DNA of 64,000 nt from an uncultured Victivallales bacterium. Its GTDB lineage: Bacteria > Verrucomicrobiota > Lentisphaeria > Victivallales > UBA1829. The position numbers were made by a program, and so were the translations under genes. This document shows, piece after piece, positions 1 through 8,303 of this stretch; the first letter of the stretch is position 1; every line of letters begins with the position of its first letter. The notes under the pieces are model-generated. The model was given only the letters and a program-made list of their open reading frames with translations, was not told the DNA's origin and searched no databases. The stretch spans positions 20,615 through 84,614 of the forward strand of contig CAKUDG010000011.1 in the NCBI GenBank assembly GCA_934644965.1, in the 5' to 3' direction.

Positions 1-411
1 GAACTTCTGGGTCTGGAATGGGCGGTGGTGGTTCAGCGCCTGGAAAAGAAGAACTATGAAGCCTGCGCGCTCGGCTGGACCGGCACCCTCACACCGGATC
101 CCTACCAGCTCTGGCATTCCTCCTATGCGGACATGGAAGGATCCAGCAATCACATTGGATTCGTCAATGCGGAAGCGGACAGTCTCATTGAACAAATCCG
201 GGTCTGTTTCGATCCCGCGGAACGGGAACGGCTCTACCACGCTTTCCACCGGCTCATTCACGAGGAAGAGCCTTATATCTTCCTTTTCTCGCCCTACAAC
301 CTGATGGTCATCAACCGCCGTTATGAAAATGTGCACATCTTTCCCACGGGAGTCCCGACCAATATCCTGTGGGTGCCGAAAGATCAGCAGCTTGCGGTCC
401 CGGGCGCATGA
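1..411 (+). CDS. C-terminal part of an ABC peptide/nickel-type solute-binding protein (SBP family 5)
   Basis: The reading frame is open from base 1 (E-L-L-G-L-E-W...) to the TGA at 409-411, so the gene is cut by the window edge and only about 136 residues are present. The segment with ALGWTGTLTPDPYQLWHSS, then an acidic/aromatic stretch with HRLIHEEEPYIFLF, matches the C-terminal lobe of DppA/OppA-like binding proteins: 'D-P' plus 'W-S', then the conserved 'I...E-x-P-Y-I-F-L'. In this family the protein is exported and delivers oligopeptides or other small solutes to an ABC permease. The permease genes are not in view; the next gene is unrelated. An internal GTG at 25 is only an artefact of the cut. 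Substrate cannot be told from this part. Confidence 0.8.
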   Translation, partial: ELLGLEWAVVVQRLEKKNYEACALGWTGTLTPDPYQLWHSSYADMEGSSNHIGFVNAEADSLIEQIRVCFDPAERERLYHAFHRLIHEEEPYIFLFSPYNLMVINRRYENVHIFPTGVPTNILWVPKDQQLAVPGA

Positions 412-453
412 GACAAGAGAAATCACCGTCAACACCTATCTTTTCAGGGAATC

Positions 454-2055
454 ATGAAAAAACTCAGGAAGAATGACCCCAGGCGTCTTCGTCTGCAGAA
501 ATATGCTCCTCTCGCGGTGACGGCTTTCGCCGCCTTCACACTCTTTACGAGTCTTTTCCGGCCCTTCTGGTTTGATGAAGTCCTGACCGTTTCCCTCGTC
601 AAATATTTTTCCCCCTCCGGTGGTCCCGTGGCCATTTACCAGGCCTACGACATCCCCAACAACCACATTGTCTTCTCCCTGATCCTTTCCTTCTGGCTGC
701 GCTTCCTGGAATGGGGATCGGAAATCCAGCCGCTCTTCCTCTACCGTATCCCGACGGCGGCGGCGGCGCTGCTTTCCATCTTCCTGCTGATCCGGCTTCT
801 CCGGCGCAAGTTCGGAACTGTGAGCATGCTCCTGACCCTTTCCCCCTTCTGCGTCTCGGCTTCCTTCGCCGTTTTCGGAACGGCGCTGCGCGGGTACATG
901 ACCGGATTCCTCCTCACCATCCTGGCCTTCCTTGCCGCGGAAAAATGGATGCGCAGAAATTCTCTCCCGGCGCTGCTGCTGTATTTCCTTTCTTCCCTCC
1001 TCGCCGTGGGAACGGCTCCGACCTGTCTTGCCGCTCTGACGGGAACCGCCCTGATGTTTTCCTCCCGCCTCGCAGTCCGGAAGGACCGTGGATATGAAGT
1101 CTGGAAATGGGCCGTTCTCCTTGTCACGCCACCGCTTTCCCTCGCGGCCTTTTATCTGCCGATTCTTCCGAAGTTTCTGCACTGCGCAGGGTTGGGTGAG
1201 GGATGGTTTTCAGCGGAAAATGCAATCTGGAATCTGTATCTGTCTTTCGCGCTCTGTGTTCTTCCGGCGCTTCCGTTTGCGGCGGCGGGATTCGTGACGG
1301 CCTGGAGAAAGCATCCTGTCCTCCGGCTGCGCATCCTTTCCGCCGGACTGGTGTTTCTGCTGCCTCTGCCCGCTTTTTTTGTTTTCAAAGTCCCTGTGTT
1401 TCCGAGGGTGTTTTTCCCGCTTTTCCCGCTCTGGCTCTTCTGGACGGCTTTCGGACTCTCCTTTTTCTGCAGGGGAATTCTCTTCCGGAGGAGGGAAAAA
1501 GCTCAGGGGAAAAACCGTCGTCCTCAGGCGGAGGGGGGAAAAGAGGAAGAAAAACGCCGTTACAGTATTGGGCTCTACAGCTACAGGGCAGTCATGCTCA
1601 CCTGCCTGCTGCCCGCCGCACTGACCATCGCATGGATGTTTCTTTCCATTCACGGATCCGCGGCGGTCAGCAATGCGGTGTTCGGGGATCCCAGACAGGA
1701 CGACCTCTATTACCCGCACTATGCGCGTATGGAGGATTTCCGTCCCGATGAAACCGCTGCATGGCTCGGGAAACAGGCCCGGGAGGGGCGTCGCTTCCTC
1801 GCTTTTGTCAGCTTCCAGGCGGATCCGCATGCCACAAAATTCTATGCCATGTTTGAGGAAGGACTCTCCTCGGAATCTATCCTCTTCGATCTCCCAAACC
1901 GGGAAAAAATTCCCTTCCTTCCACGCATCGGAACGATCTATCTCATCTGCAGCGGAGAACAGGATCTGAACGAAACCCTGGAGCGCTTCGGATTCCGGAA
2001 AGCCGTCCCCGTCTACACGACTGTGCTCCAGCAGATTTATGAGGTCGTGGAGTAA
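454..2055 (+). CDS. Polytopic membrane protein, GT-C / PMT-like glycosyltransferase candidate
   Basis: 533 residues. After a basic N-terminus there are about ten hydrophobic segments (first about residues 14-32, last about 375-395), then a soluble C-terminal domain of about 130 residues. Right after the first membrane span comes RPFWFDEVLTVSLVKYF; an acidic 'D-E' in the first extracytoplasmic loop is the hallmark of GT-C enzymes of the ArnT/PMT/GT39 group, which use polyprenyl-phosphate sugars. A basic loop rich in Arg/Lys/Glu (about residues 345-370) lies before the last span. The start ATG follows CAGGGAATC. It stands alone, 42 bases after the binding-protein gene on the same strand and convergent with the next gene. 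Donor and acceptor are unknown; the assignment rests on topology and the one motif. Confidence 0.6.
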   Translation: MKKLRKNDPRRLRLQKYAPLAVTAFAAFTLFTSLFRPFWFDEVLTVSLVKYFSPSGGPVAIYQAYDIPNNHIVFSLILSFWLRFLEWGSEIQPLFLYRIPTAAAALLSIFLLIRLLRRKFGTVSMLLTLSPFCVSASFAVFGTALRGYMTGFLLTILAFLAAEKWMRRNSLPALLLYFLSSLLAVGTAPTCLAALTGTALMFSSRLAVRKDRGYEVWKWAVLLVTPPLSLAAFYLPILPKFLHCAGLGEGWFSAENAIWNLYLSFALCVLPALPFAAAGFVTAWRKHPVLRLRILSAGLVFLLPLPAFFVFKVPVFPRVFFPLFPLWLFWTAFGLSFFCRGILFRRREKAQGKNRRPQAEGGKEEEKRRYSIGLYSYRAVMLTCLLPAALTIAWMFLSIHGSAAVSNAVFGDPRQDDLYYPHYARMEDFRPDETAAWLGKQAREGRRFLAFVSFQADPHATKFYAMFEEGLSSESILFDLPNREKIPFLPRIGTIYLICSGEQDLNETLERFGFRKAVPVYTTVLQQIYEVVE

Positions 2056-2213
2056 ATCCGGGGCGGTCTTCCATCCGGAGGGAGAAGGAAAGCCGGAGGA
2101 GCGGCAGAAGGATTTCTCCGCTTTTCCCACACGTCTTCCCCAATCTCTTCCCCCATCTCTTCCTTCCCGCCTCCACGACTCTCTTTCCCTTCCCGGGCGT
2201 GGAATCAATGCGA

Positions 2214-3257
2214 TTACGGTTCGCGCAGATTGAAATAGTCCGCCTCATACCCGTGTTCCGAAAGGCTTTTCAGCGCCGCCTCAATCCGTTCGAAATGTTC
2301 CGGGATATAATTGGAATAGAAGGGATAGGAATATTGTTCATGGGATCCGAAATTGATGAAGTCCTTCCCCGGAATTGCGTAACAGGATTCCAGATGACGC
2401 AGAATCTGCTCCGTGCTGAGCAGATTGCAGAAGAATTCAACAGGAATCTGAAGCTGATCGTGTCTGAAATCATAGACCCCGAAGAATTCGCGTCCGTACG
2501 TTTCCCGCAGCTGCTTCCAGAAACGCTCATGAACGGTAAAAACCTTCATTCCTTCCTCTCTCAGAAAACGCATGCTCTCTTCATTGGTGACGCGGTAGAA
2601 ATGCATGATCACAGGTGCGACAACGGTTTTTTCGCCGGCAAAACGCCGGATCTGTTCCGTCACGGCACGGAAATGTTCCGGGAGTTTTTCCGGGAAGGCC
2701 TCGCAGTAGGGATTGCCCGGGAATTCGGAATAGGCATGGGGGGCGAGACGCAGCCAGGAGGAATTGTCTTCCCATTCACTCCGGTAGGAATCGGACATTT
2801 CCGTCAGGAGGAAAGGTTCGTGGTCGTTCCGGAAAAAGGTGTTCAGCGTGACCTTCATGCCGTAGCGGAGGTGCATGCGCCGGAGAAAATCCAGATAAAA
2901 ACTGTCGAAAATGGAATGATGACGTTTCCGGACGATTTCGGTCAGGAAAAAGGAATTGTCGTCGATGAAGAAGTTGTAGCGTTTTCCCCGGTCGTAATCA
3001 CAGACGGGCCGGATCCGCAATGTCTCGGTTCCATCCTCCAGGAGCAGTTCGGGGAAGCGTCCGCGGAGCTCCGCTTCGCCACGGAACGAAGCATCCTCCT
3101 CCGAATGCGCGGGCACTCCGTTGATGCGGACGGTCCGCCCCGGGAGCGTTTTCCCGCGCACTTCAATCCGGAAAAAGTCCGGTCCGCATTCCAGGGCCCG
3201 CGCATGATTGATCAGTTCGCCGTCGATGGGAAATGTGCTTGTCAGATGCTGTGTCAT
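2214..3257 (-). CDS. Polysaccharide-deacetylase-like (TIM-barrel) hypothetical protein
   Basis: 347 residues, no signal peptide. The N-terminal ~85 residues look like a small beta domain (IRINGVPAHSEEDASF region). From about residue 90 the pattern YNFFIDDNSFFLTEI, then LRYGMKVTLNTFF, WLRLAPHAYSEFP and an INFGSHEQYSYP segment near the end resembles uncharacterised proteins with the NodB-like deacetylase fold: a D-D-N after the first strand, a His in 'APHA', and a C-terminal 'GSHEQY'. Family knowledge suggests a metal-dependent carbohydrate enzyme, but the substrate is unknown and deacetylation is not demonstrated. A CAGGAG ribosome site lies about 11 bases before the ATG. It is the last gene of a short minus-strand group after GH27 and the zinc-ribbon gene, which points to glycan use. 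Confidence 0.55.
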   Translation of the reverse strand: MTQHLTSTFPIDGELINHARALECGPDFFRIEVRGKTLPGRTVRINGVPAHSEEDASFRGEAELRGRFPELLLEDGTETLRIRPVCDYDRGKRYNFFIDDNSFFLTEIVRKRHHSIFDSFYLDFLRRMHLRYGMKVTLNTFFRNDHEPFLLTEMSDSYRSEWEDNSSWLRLAPHAYSEFPGNPYCEAFPEKLPEHFRAVTEQIRRFAGEKTVVAPVIMHFYRVTNEESMRFLREEGMKVFTVHERFWKQLRETYGREFFGVYDFRHDQLQIPVEFFCNLLSTEQILRHLESCYAIPGKDFINFGSHEQYSYPFYSNYIPEHFERIEAALKSLSEHGYEADYFNLREP

Positions 3258-3486
3258 AAGGCTGTGTTCTCCTGTTCTGTTCGGGTTCTTCCCTCTTTTT
3301 TCTTTTCAGGCTGATCCTTTTCCCTGATTATTTGTTTCCGCTTTTCTCCGGAGAAGATCCGGTTTTCTCTCTTATCATCACCGAAGGGATTCTCCTCTTT
3401 TTTCCCCTTCTCTGCAAGCATGGAAGAAAAAAAGACGGAAGGAGCTGCGGAGAGAAAAAAACACGTGATAAGGGAAAGGGAATCTC

Positions 3487-3687
3487 TCAGTCCTTCGGCG
3501 CAAAGAGGAGACATCCGGCCTCCCGGAAATGCTCAATCATCTCCCGGAGCTTCGGCACGGGGATGTCAAAGTGCGCGGAGAGGCAGGAGAGACAGAAAAA
3601 CTCCGTCGCTCCGCGATGGACGATTTTGCGTGTCAATGCAATTTCGTCCTGTGAAAGCGGAGCGCGGCAGCGAGCGCAGAAACTCAT
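3487..3687 (-). CDS. Small zinc-ribbon protein
   Basis: 66 residues with two CxxC pairs: C-A-R-C near residues 4-7 and C-L-S-C near 32-35, spaced as in a treble-clef or zinc-ribbon fold. The rest is a predicted helix ending in a short hydrophobic tail (EAGCLLFAPKD). I recognise the general pattern of a small Firmicutes/PVC family of unknown function (ribbon, 'RGA.EF.C', helix). Its start codon overlaps the stop of the upstream alpha-galactosidase by four bases (ATGA at 3684-3687), so the two are probably translationally coupled. It could be a regulator or an assembly factor, but nothing in the sequence decides this. Confidence 0.7.
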   Translation of the reverse strand: MSFCARCRAPLSQDEIALTRKIVHRGATEFFCLSCLSAHFDIPVPKLREMIEHFREAGCLLFAPKD

Positions 3688-4817
3688 ACGCGTTTCACCG
3701 GAGTCGCCCGGAAGATCTTGCAGGCGTACGGCTCCAGGGTTTCGATGCGCAGTTCCCTGTACACGGCAGAATCTCCTGTGAAGACATCTTTGAACTGCAG
3801 ATCGTATCCGGCGGCGAAGGGGAATCCGGCTTTTTCAAAGAGGAAGGAAGCACGGAGTTTCCTGTCCGTCATATTGAAGTAACCGAGAGCGAGGTCTCCT
3901 CCGGCGAGCATGCGCGCCAGCACCAGGGGCCCGGACCCTTCCACACTTCCTCCGACCACAAACGCCGGACGGCATTCCGGATCCTGATCCATGGCAATCA
4001 GTTCCGGATTCACCACCAGATCCAGCACCTCGGGAGTCATCTTTCTGAGATCGCAGCCAAGCATGAGGGGAGCGCCCATCACGCACCAGAGCGAGAACTG
4101 GGTGCGGTACTGATTGAAATCGCAGCCGGAACTGCCGACATTGCCTTTCCCGAACATGCCCACGGTCAGCATGTCCATGTCGTTGAAACACTGGGGCCCG
4201 GAATAGCAGAATTTTGCGATCTGGCTTTTCGCGATGTCGGTAAAGGACACGAAGTTGTCAATGATGTCGCCCGTGGAACGGTACATGTGTGCGCCGGAGG
4301 AGCGGATCCAGCTCCAGACGTCATCGCTTCCCCAGTTGCATGCGGAGAAGAGGATGTCGCGTCCGCAGGCGCGCAGGGCGTTGCCCATGCGGCGATAGAG
4401 CAGCGGACCGGAAGTTGTTCCGGGAGAGAAGCAGAAGTCGTATTTCAGGAAATCGACGCCGAATTCCGCAAAGGTTTCCGCATCCAGAAATTCGTGATCG
4501 AAACTGCCGGGATAGTCGGCGCAGGTCCGGACTCCGGCACAGGAATACATTCCGAATTTCAGTCCCCGCGAATGTACGTAGTCGGCAACGGCTTTCATCC
4601 CGTTCGGGAACTTTTCCCGGGAGGCGAGGAGTTTATGGGTCACGGAATCTCTTTCTTTTTCCGACCAGCAGTCATCGATCACAAGATAACGGTATCCTGC
4701 TTTGTCGAGCCCGAGTTTCACAAACTGATCCGCGCTTTCGCAAATCAGTTTTTCCGAAATCTCGGAACCGAAGGTGTTCCAAGTGTTCCATCCCATGGGA
4801 GGCGTGTTGACCAGCAT
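3684..4817 (-). CDS. GH27 alpha-galactosidase
   Basis: 377 residues. It hydrolyses terminal alpha-1,6-galactosyl residues (melibiose, raffinose, galactomannan side chains) with retention. The N-terminus starts directly with the GH27 signature TPPMGWNTWNTF. YLVIDDCW is at about 45-51, FLKYDFC carries the nucleophile Asp127, and YRSTGDI carries the acid/base Asp184. A C-terminal antiparallel beta domain follows. There is no signal peptide, so it should act in the cytoplasm on imported oligosaccharides. Length is typical of bacterial GH27. An AAGGA ribosome site lies about 10 bases before the ATG. It heads a group with the zinc-ribbon gene and the deacetylase-like gene. Some GH27 enzymes act on beta-L-arabinopyranosides, so exact specificity is open. 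Confidence 0.93.
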   Translation of the reverse strand: MLVNTPPMGWNTWNTFGSEISEKLICESADQFVKLGLDKAGYRYLVIDDCWSEKERDSVTHKLLASREKFPNGMKAVADYVHSRGLKFGMYSCAGVRTCADYPGSFDHEFLDAETFAEFGVDFLKYDFCFSPGTTSGPLLYRRMGNALRACGRDILFSACNWGSDDVWSWIRSSGAHMYRSTGDIIDNFVSFTDIAKSQIAKFCYSGPQCFNDMDMLTVGMFGKGNVGSSGCDFNQYRTQFSLWCVMGAPLMLGCDLRKMTPEVLDLVVNPELIAMDQDPECRPAFVVGGSVEGSGPLVLARMLAGGDLALGYFNMTDRKLRASFLFEKAGFPFAAGYDLQFKDVFTGDSAVYRELRIETLEPYACKIFRATPVKRV

Positions 4818-5123
4818 GATCTCAAAATCCTTCTGATTGATTTGGTTGCATCACAAAAACGGACGGGGCGGGGGAGCCGCCCTCGGAGGACGAATTCGTT
4901 TTGAATGAACGTTTTTACCTTACGGCACAGAAATCATTTTTCAATGTCTTTTTTCTGTTTTCCGGCGTTTTCTCCACAAAAAAAGTTCGATCCGGAGAAG
5001 AAAAATGAAGCAAATGGGGTATCAAAGGAGCCGCTGCACGCTCAGACAGCGGCCGTGTGGTGCGGGGGGGAGAAGAAGCCGTCATGCCGGGATCTCGTCT
5101 TCCCCCTGCTCCACGGCGTTTCT
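4818..5123. other. Intergenic region between galA-type gene and aguA
   Basis: 306 bases. It must hold the promoter of the alpha-galactosidase (minus strand) and the 3' end of the aguBA transcript. A weak minus-strand match, TTGAAA then 16 bases then TAAGGT, lies around 4910-4940. A 6-bp inverted repeat CCGCTG...CAGCGG near 5033-5055 could be a transcript end, but it has no clean T-run. No ORF here has the codon use of its neighbours. Confidence 0.4.
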
Positions 5124-6182
5124 TCAGGGAATCATCTGCTGGCTCAGGCAGTGAAGAGCACCCCCTTCCAGCAGGATATCCACACAGTCGAGCGGGACGA
5201 TGTCACGCCCGGGAAAGGCGCTTCCGATGATTTCAAGCGCCTTTGCATCGTTTTTATCCTGACGGTAGGTCGGGACAAGAACCGCTCCGTTGATGATGAG
5301 GAAATTCGCATACGTCGCCGGCAGAACCTCCTCTCTCCAGCCTTCCGGACGGATCGGATCCGGTGACGGCAGCGCGAGCACTTCCAGAGGGGAACCGTCC
5401 GGAAGTCTCATCCGTTTCAAGGCATCGAAATTCCGTTTCAGGGCGTCATGATTGATGGAGGAGGGTTTTTCATCCACGGCTGCAAGGACGGCGTCTTTCC
5501 GGAAAAAACGGACCAGTGTATCAATGTGCCCGTCCGTGTCGTCGCCCTCGAGTCCGGACTTCAGCCAGAGCACGCATTCCGTGCCGAGGACATCCCGGAA
5601 GATCTCTTCCGCCCGTTCTTTCGTCAGTCCGGGATTCCGGTTCGGGTTCAAAACAACGGATTCCGTGCTCAGGAGGGCTCCCGCTCCGTTGACTTCAAGA
5701 GCTCCTCCCTCCAGCACCAGCGGCACGGGAAGGCAGGGGATTCCCAGAAATTCCGACATCTTCCGCGCGGCGGCATTGTCCAGATCCCAGGGGGGAAACT
5801 TCCCGCCCCAGGCGTTGTACTGGAAATCCAGCGCCGCGCGCTCTCCTGTCCGGAGGTTCCGCACAAAGACAGGTCCGTGATCGCGACACCAGGCGTCATT
5901 GGTCTCCACGGGCAGGAATTCGATTCTGGAACAGTCCGCCCCGGCGTTCCGGAAAAGTTCCAGAGCCCGTTCCTGCGCGGAGACGGGGAGGCAGTTGACT
6001 TTCAGATCCTCATATTTTGTCACGGCGGCGGCAAATGCGGCGTAGGCCTCTTCCATTTCCTTCCGGCATCCGGGCCAGGTGAGGGGATTCTGGGGATAGG
6101 AGAGAAGCACTGCGCTCTGCGTCTCCCATTCGGCGGGCATCCGCCATCCGGAAGAGAAATTCGGAGTGTGTTCATTCATCAT
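5124..6182 (-). CDS. aguA: Agmatine deiminase
   Basis: 352 residues. It converts agmatine and water to N-carbamoylputrescine and ammonia. Guanidino-modifying-fold landmarks are in order: WRMPAEWETQSAVLLSYP at the N-terminus; NDAWCRDHGPVF (substrate Asp/Arg/His); an EGGALEVNG loop; EGDDTDGHIDTLVRF with the catalytic His; and LEGGALHCLSQQ at the C-terminus with the nucleophile Cys345. Length fits the family. Its ATG lies 11 bases inside the end of aguB on the same strand, so the two are coupled. With AguB this gives the two-step route from arginine-derived agmatine to putrescine. No agmatine transporter or arginine decarboxylase is next to them. Confidence 0.95.
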   Translation of the reverse strand: MMNEHTPNFSSGWRMPAEWETQSAVLLSYPQNPLTWPGCRKEMEEAYAAFAAAVTKYEDLKVNCLPVSAQERALELFRNAGADCSRIEFLPVETNDAWCRDHGPVFVRNLRTGERAALDFQYNAWGGKFPPWDLDNAAARKMSEFLGIPCLPVPLVLEGGALEVNGAGALLSTESVVLNPNRNPGLTKERAEEIFRDVLGTECVLWLKSGLEGDDTDGHIDTLVRFFRKDAVLAAVDEKPSSINHDALKRNFDALKRMRLPDGSPLEVLALPSPDPIRPEGWREEVLPATYANFLIINGAVLVPTYRQDKNDAKALEIIGSAFPGRDIVPLDCVDILLEGGALHCLSQQMIP

Positions 6183-7041
6183 CGAAGCGCCTCAGGATAG
6201 GGGTGTAGGCATCCGTTCTGCGGTCGCGGAAGAAGGGCCACATTCTCCGGTGTTCCTCCATGGCTTTCGGGTCGCAGTCTGCATAGAGGATTCCGCAGGA
6301 GTCCCGGGATCCGAGCACCAGGTGGTTCCCGTAGAAATCCGCAACGAAGGAGGATCCCCAGAAACGGGTCCCGTGCTCCTCCCCCACACGGTTGACGGCC
6401 GCATAATAGCATCCGTTCGCCACCGCATGACCCCGCTGGACATTCAGCCAGGCGGAACGCTGAAGCTCAGCCAGAGCGGGACTTTCCGAGGCAATCCCTC
6501 CGATCGCGGTCGGACAGAACAGAATCCACGCTCCCTGCAGAGCCGTCAGGCGCGCCGACTCCGGATACCATTGGTCCCAGCAGATGATGACTCCGATTTT
6601 TCCGTATTTCGTATCCCATGCGCGGAATCCCGTGTCTCCGGGAGCGAAATAGAACTTCTCCTCGAATCCGGGATCCTGCGGGATATGCATCTTCCGGTAT
6701 TTTCCGAGGAAGGCGCCGTCCGCATCGATCACGGCGGCGCTGTTGTGGAAGAGTCCCGGAGCGCGTCTTTCAAAAAGCGAAAGAATGAGAACGACGCCGT
6801 ATTTCTCTGCCGTGCGCTGAAAATGTTCCGTCGTTTCTCCCGGGACCGGTTCGGCCAGGTCAAACAGCGCGGGATCCTGAACACGGCAGAAGTATTCTGT
6901 CTGGAAAAGCTCCTGCGTGCAGATGATTTTCGCCCCGTTTTCCGCGGCTTTCCGGATGTTTTCGTCTGTGATGCGGATGGCTTCTTCCCGCGATTCCCGC
7001 GCACAATCCTGCAGCAGCGCGATCCGAACGGTGTCCGGCAT
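6172..7041 (-). CDS. aguB: N-carbamoylputrescine amidase
   Basis: 289 residues from the ATG at 7041 (MPDTVRIALLQ); the longer open frame upstream overlaps recR and is not coding. It is a nitrilase-superfamily enzyme that hydrolyses N-carbamoylputrescine to putrescine, CO2 and ammonia. The Glu-Lys-Cys triad is visible: Glu44 in CTQELFQ, Lys117 in KYRKMHIP, Cys154 in VIICWDQWYPE. The segment RTDAYTPILRRF at the end is typical of AguB. It overlaps aguA by 11 bases and is transcribed first. It follows recR after 152 bases, so it may have its own promoter or be the tail of the rimO-to-recR run. Confidence 0.95.
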   Translation of the reverse strand: MPDTVRIALLQDCARESREEAIRITDENIRKAAENGAKIICTQELFQTEYFCRVQDPALFDLAEPVPGETTEHFQRTAEKYGVVLILSLFERRAPGLFHNSAAVIDADGAFLGKYRKMHIPQDPGFEEKFYFAPGDTGFRAWDTKYGKIGVIICWDQWYPESARLTALQGAWILFCPTAIGGIASESPALAELQRSAWLNVQRGHAVANGCYYAAVNRVGEEHGTRFWGSSFVADFYGNHLVLGSRDSCGILYADCDPKAMEEHRRMWPFFRDRRTDAYTPILRRFDDE

Positions 7042-7193
7042 GGACTGTTCCCTCCTGAGTTGTTTCCTTTTCTTCTTGTGTTGCTTTCCCGGTCTTCCCC
7101 AATCTCTGAACAGATGAAAACAATGAAAATCCGGAAAGAGTGGAAAGATCCTGTCAATGGATTTGTCCCGTGCGCTTCGGATTCCGGACCGGC

Positions 7194-7808
7194 TTATTCG
7201 AGTCCGGTCCGCCCGTTCATGGCGGCGGCAATGGTGGCGGGATCGGCGTAACTCAGATCCGCTCCGGCGGGCAGTCCCCGTGCCAGACAGCTGATCTTCA
7301 GATTCCTCCCGCTGAAACGCCGGGCGATGTAAAGGGCCGTCGCCTGCCCTTCGACATCCGAACTGAGCGCAAGAATGAGTTCTCTGATGTCTCCGCTTTC
7401 CACTCTCCGCTCCAGAGACTCCAGCGCAATGGATTCCACGCCTTTCCCCTCCAGGGGGGCAATGCGGCCGCCGAGGACATGATAATGCCCTTTGAAAACC
7501 CCGCTTGCCTCTATCACCCGGATCTGAGTCGCCTCCTCCACCACGCAGACGGATGACGCATCGCGGAGCGGAGACGAACAGACCGCACAAAGGCCTTCCG
7601 CATTCTCCCCCGCCAGATTCCCGCAGCGCGTACAGGTCTTCACACGTTCCTTCAACGTCCGCAGATTTTCCGCCAGGGCTGCGATTTTATCCGCATCCCA
7701 CTGGAAAACGGCAAGCGCCATGCGTTCGGAACTGCGTTTCCCCACGCCGGGCAGACTTTTCAGGAGCTCCATGAGTTCACTCAAGGCTTCGGGATAGGCA
7801 TTCTGCAT
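7194..7808 (-). CDS. recR: Recombination mediator RecR
   Basis: 204 residues. RecR helps RecA load at gaps during recombinational repair, with RecO and RecF. An N-terminal HhH segment contains LPGVGKRSSERMA (about 19-31). The zinc finger is Cys59-x2-Cys62...Cys74-x2-Cys77. The Toprim domain follows with VVEEATQIRVIE, YHVLGGRIAPLEG and SSDVEGQATA; the canonical 'E-x-x-x-D' acid reads EEATQ here. The C-terminal Walker-B-like part reads GLPAGADLSYAD. It is 109 bases downstream of ybaB, the classical partner, and the gap between them contains a strong hairpin (7865-7909). Confidence 0.96.
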   Translation of the reverse strand: MQNAYPEALSELMELLKSLPGVGKRSSERMALAVFQWDADKIAALAENLRTLKERVKTCTRCGNLAGENAEGLCAVCSSPLRDASSVCVVEEATQIRVIEASGVFKGHYHVLGGRIAPLEGKGVESIALESLERRVESGDIRELILALSSDVEGQATALYIARRFSGRNLKISCLARGLPAGADLSYADPATIAAAMNGRTGLE

Positions 7809-7864
7809 GGGAGAGTGCGACTCCTCGCGTTTTTTTCTTCCGTTTTCATCTTCTGGCGATTCCC

Positions 7865-7909
7865 GTTTCTTCCCCGCCGACAGCGGCGTCGGAGGCGGGG
7901 GGAAGAAAC
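7865..7909. other. Long stable inverted repeat between ybaB and recR
   Basis: The repeat has a 7-bp outer stem (GTTTCTT/AAGAAAC), a two-base bulge, a 7-bp GC stem (CCCCGCC/GGCGGGG), a 3-bp inner stem (GAC/GTC) and an AGCGGC loop. It starts 9 bases after the ybaB stop in the direction of transcription. No T-run follows on either strand, so it is not a standard intrinsic terminator. It may limit read-through into recR or protect the 3' end of the ybaB message. Confidence 0.7.
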
Positions 7910-7917
7910 AGAAGCTC

Positions 7918-8244
7918 TCAGGCGGGAAATCCGGGGATTTTCAACCCCCCCGTCGCTTCGGAAAGACGCCCTGCCGCTTCCGCTTTGACCTGGGAAAGGG
8001 CGGAGGAAAGCGCCTCATACACAGCCTCTTCCACTGCGGCGGGATCATTCCGGGAAAGCAGCGTGGGGGAGACGGTCACCTTTTTCGGATTCATATCGCC
8101 GGAGAGAGTGATTTCCAGCTCTCCATTACAGCTTCTCCCCGTCAGTTCCAGCTGCGAGAGTTCTTCTTTCATTTCCTTCATTCTGGCCTGAAGATTCTGA
8201 AAATTCTTCATCAACCCCGCCAGTTCTCCCAGATTTCCAAACAT
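7918..8244 (-). CDS. ybaB: YbaB/EbfC family nucleoid-associated protein
   Basis: 108 residues, the usual size. It is a DNA-binding dimer of the YbaB/EbfC family, commonly encoded just before recR. The N-terminus MFGNLGELAGLMKNFQNLQ is the amphipathic helix typical of the family (M-x-K-Q-A-Q-x-M-Q pattern). The central beta hairpin contains the conserved G-x-V-x-V-x-x-x-G pattern in degenerate form (CNGELEITLSGDMNPKKVTV). A C-terminal helix ends in GGLKIPGF, close to the canonical 'G-G-L-x-x-P-G-M/F'. In most bacteria dnaX precedes ybaB; here the gene before it is a large coiled-coil protein. Confidence 0.93.
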   Translation of the reverse strand: MFGNLGELAGLMKNFQNLQARMKEMKEELSQLELTGRSCNGELEITLSGDMNPKKVTVSPTLLSRNDPAAVEEAVYEALSSALSQVKAEAAGRLSEATGGLKIPGFPA

Positions 8245-8303
8245 CTGATTCTTCTCCGTGAATTCTGTGTTCCGATTGGCTTGAAACGCTTTTCAAAAAC
8301 AAT

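Noticed and set aside
7042..7590. Upstream extension of aguB
   Set aside because: It overlaps recR out of frame, and nitrilase-family homology begins at the ATG at 7041.
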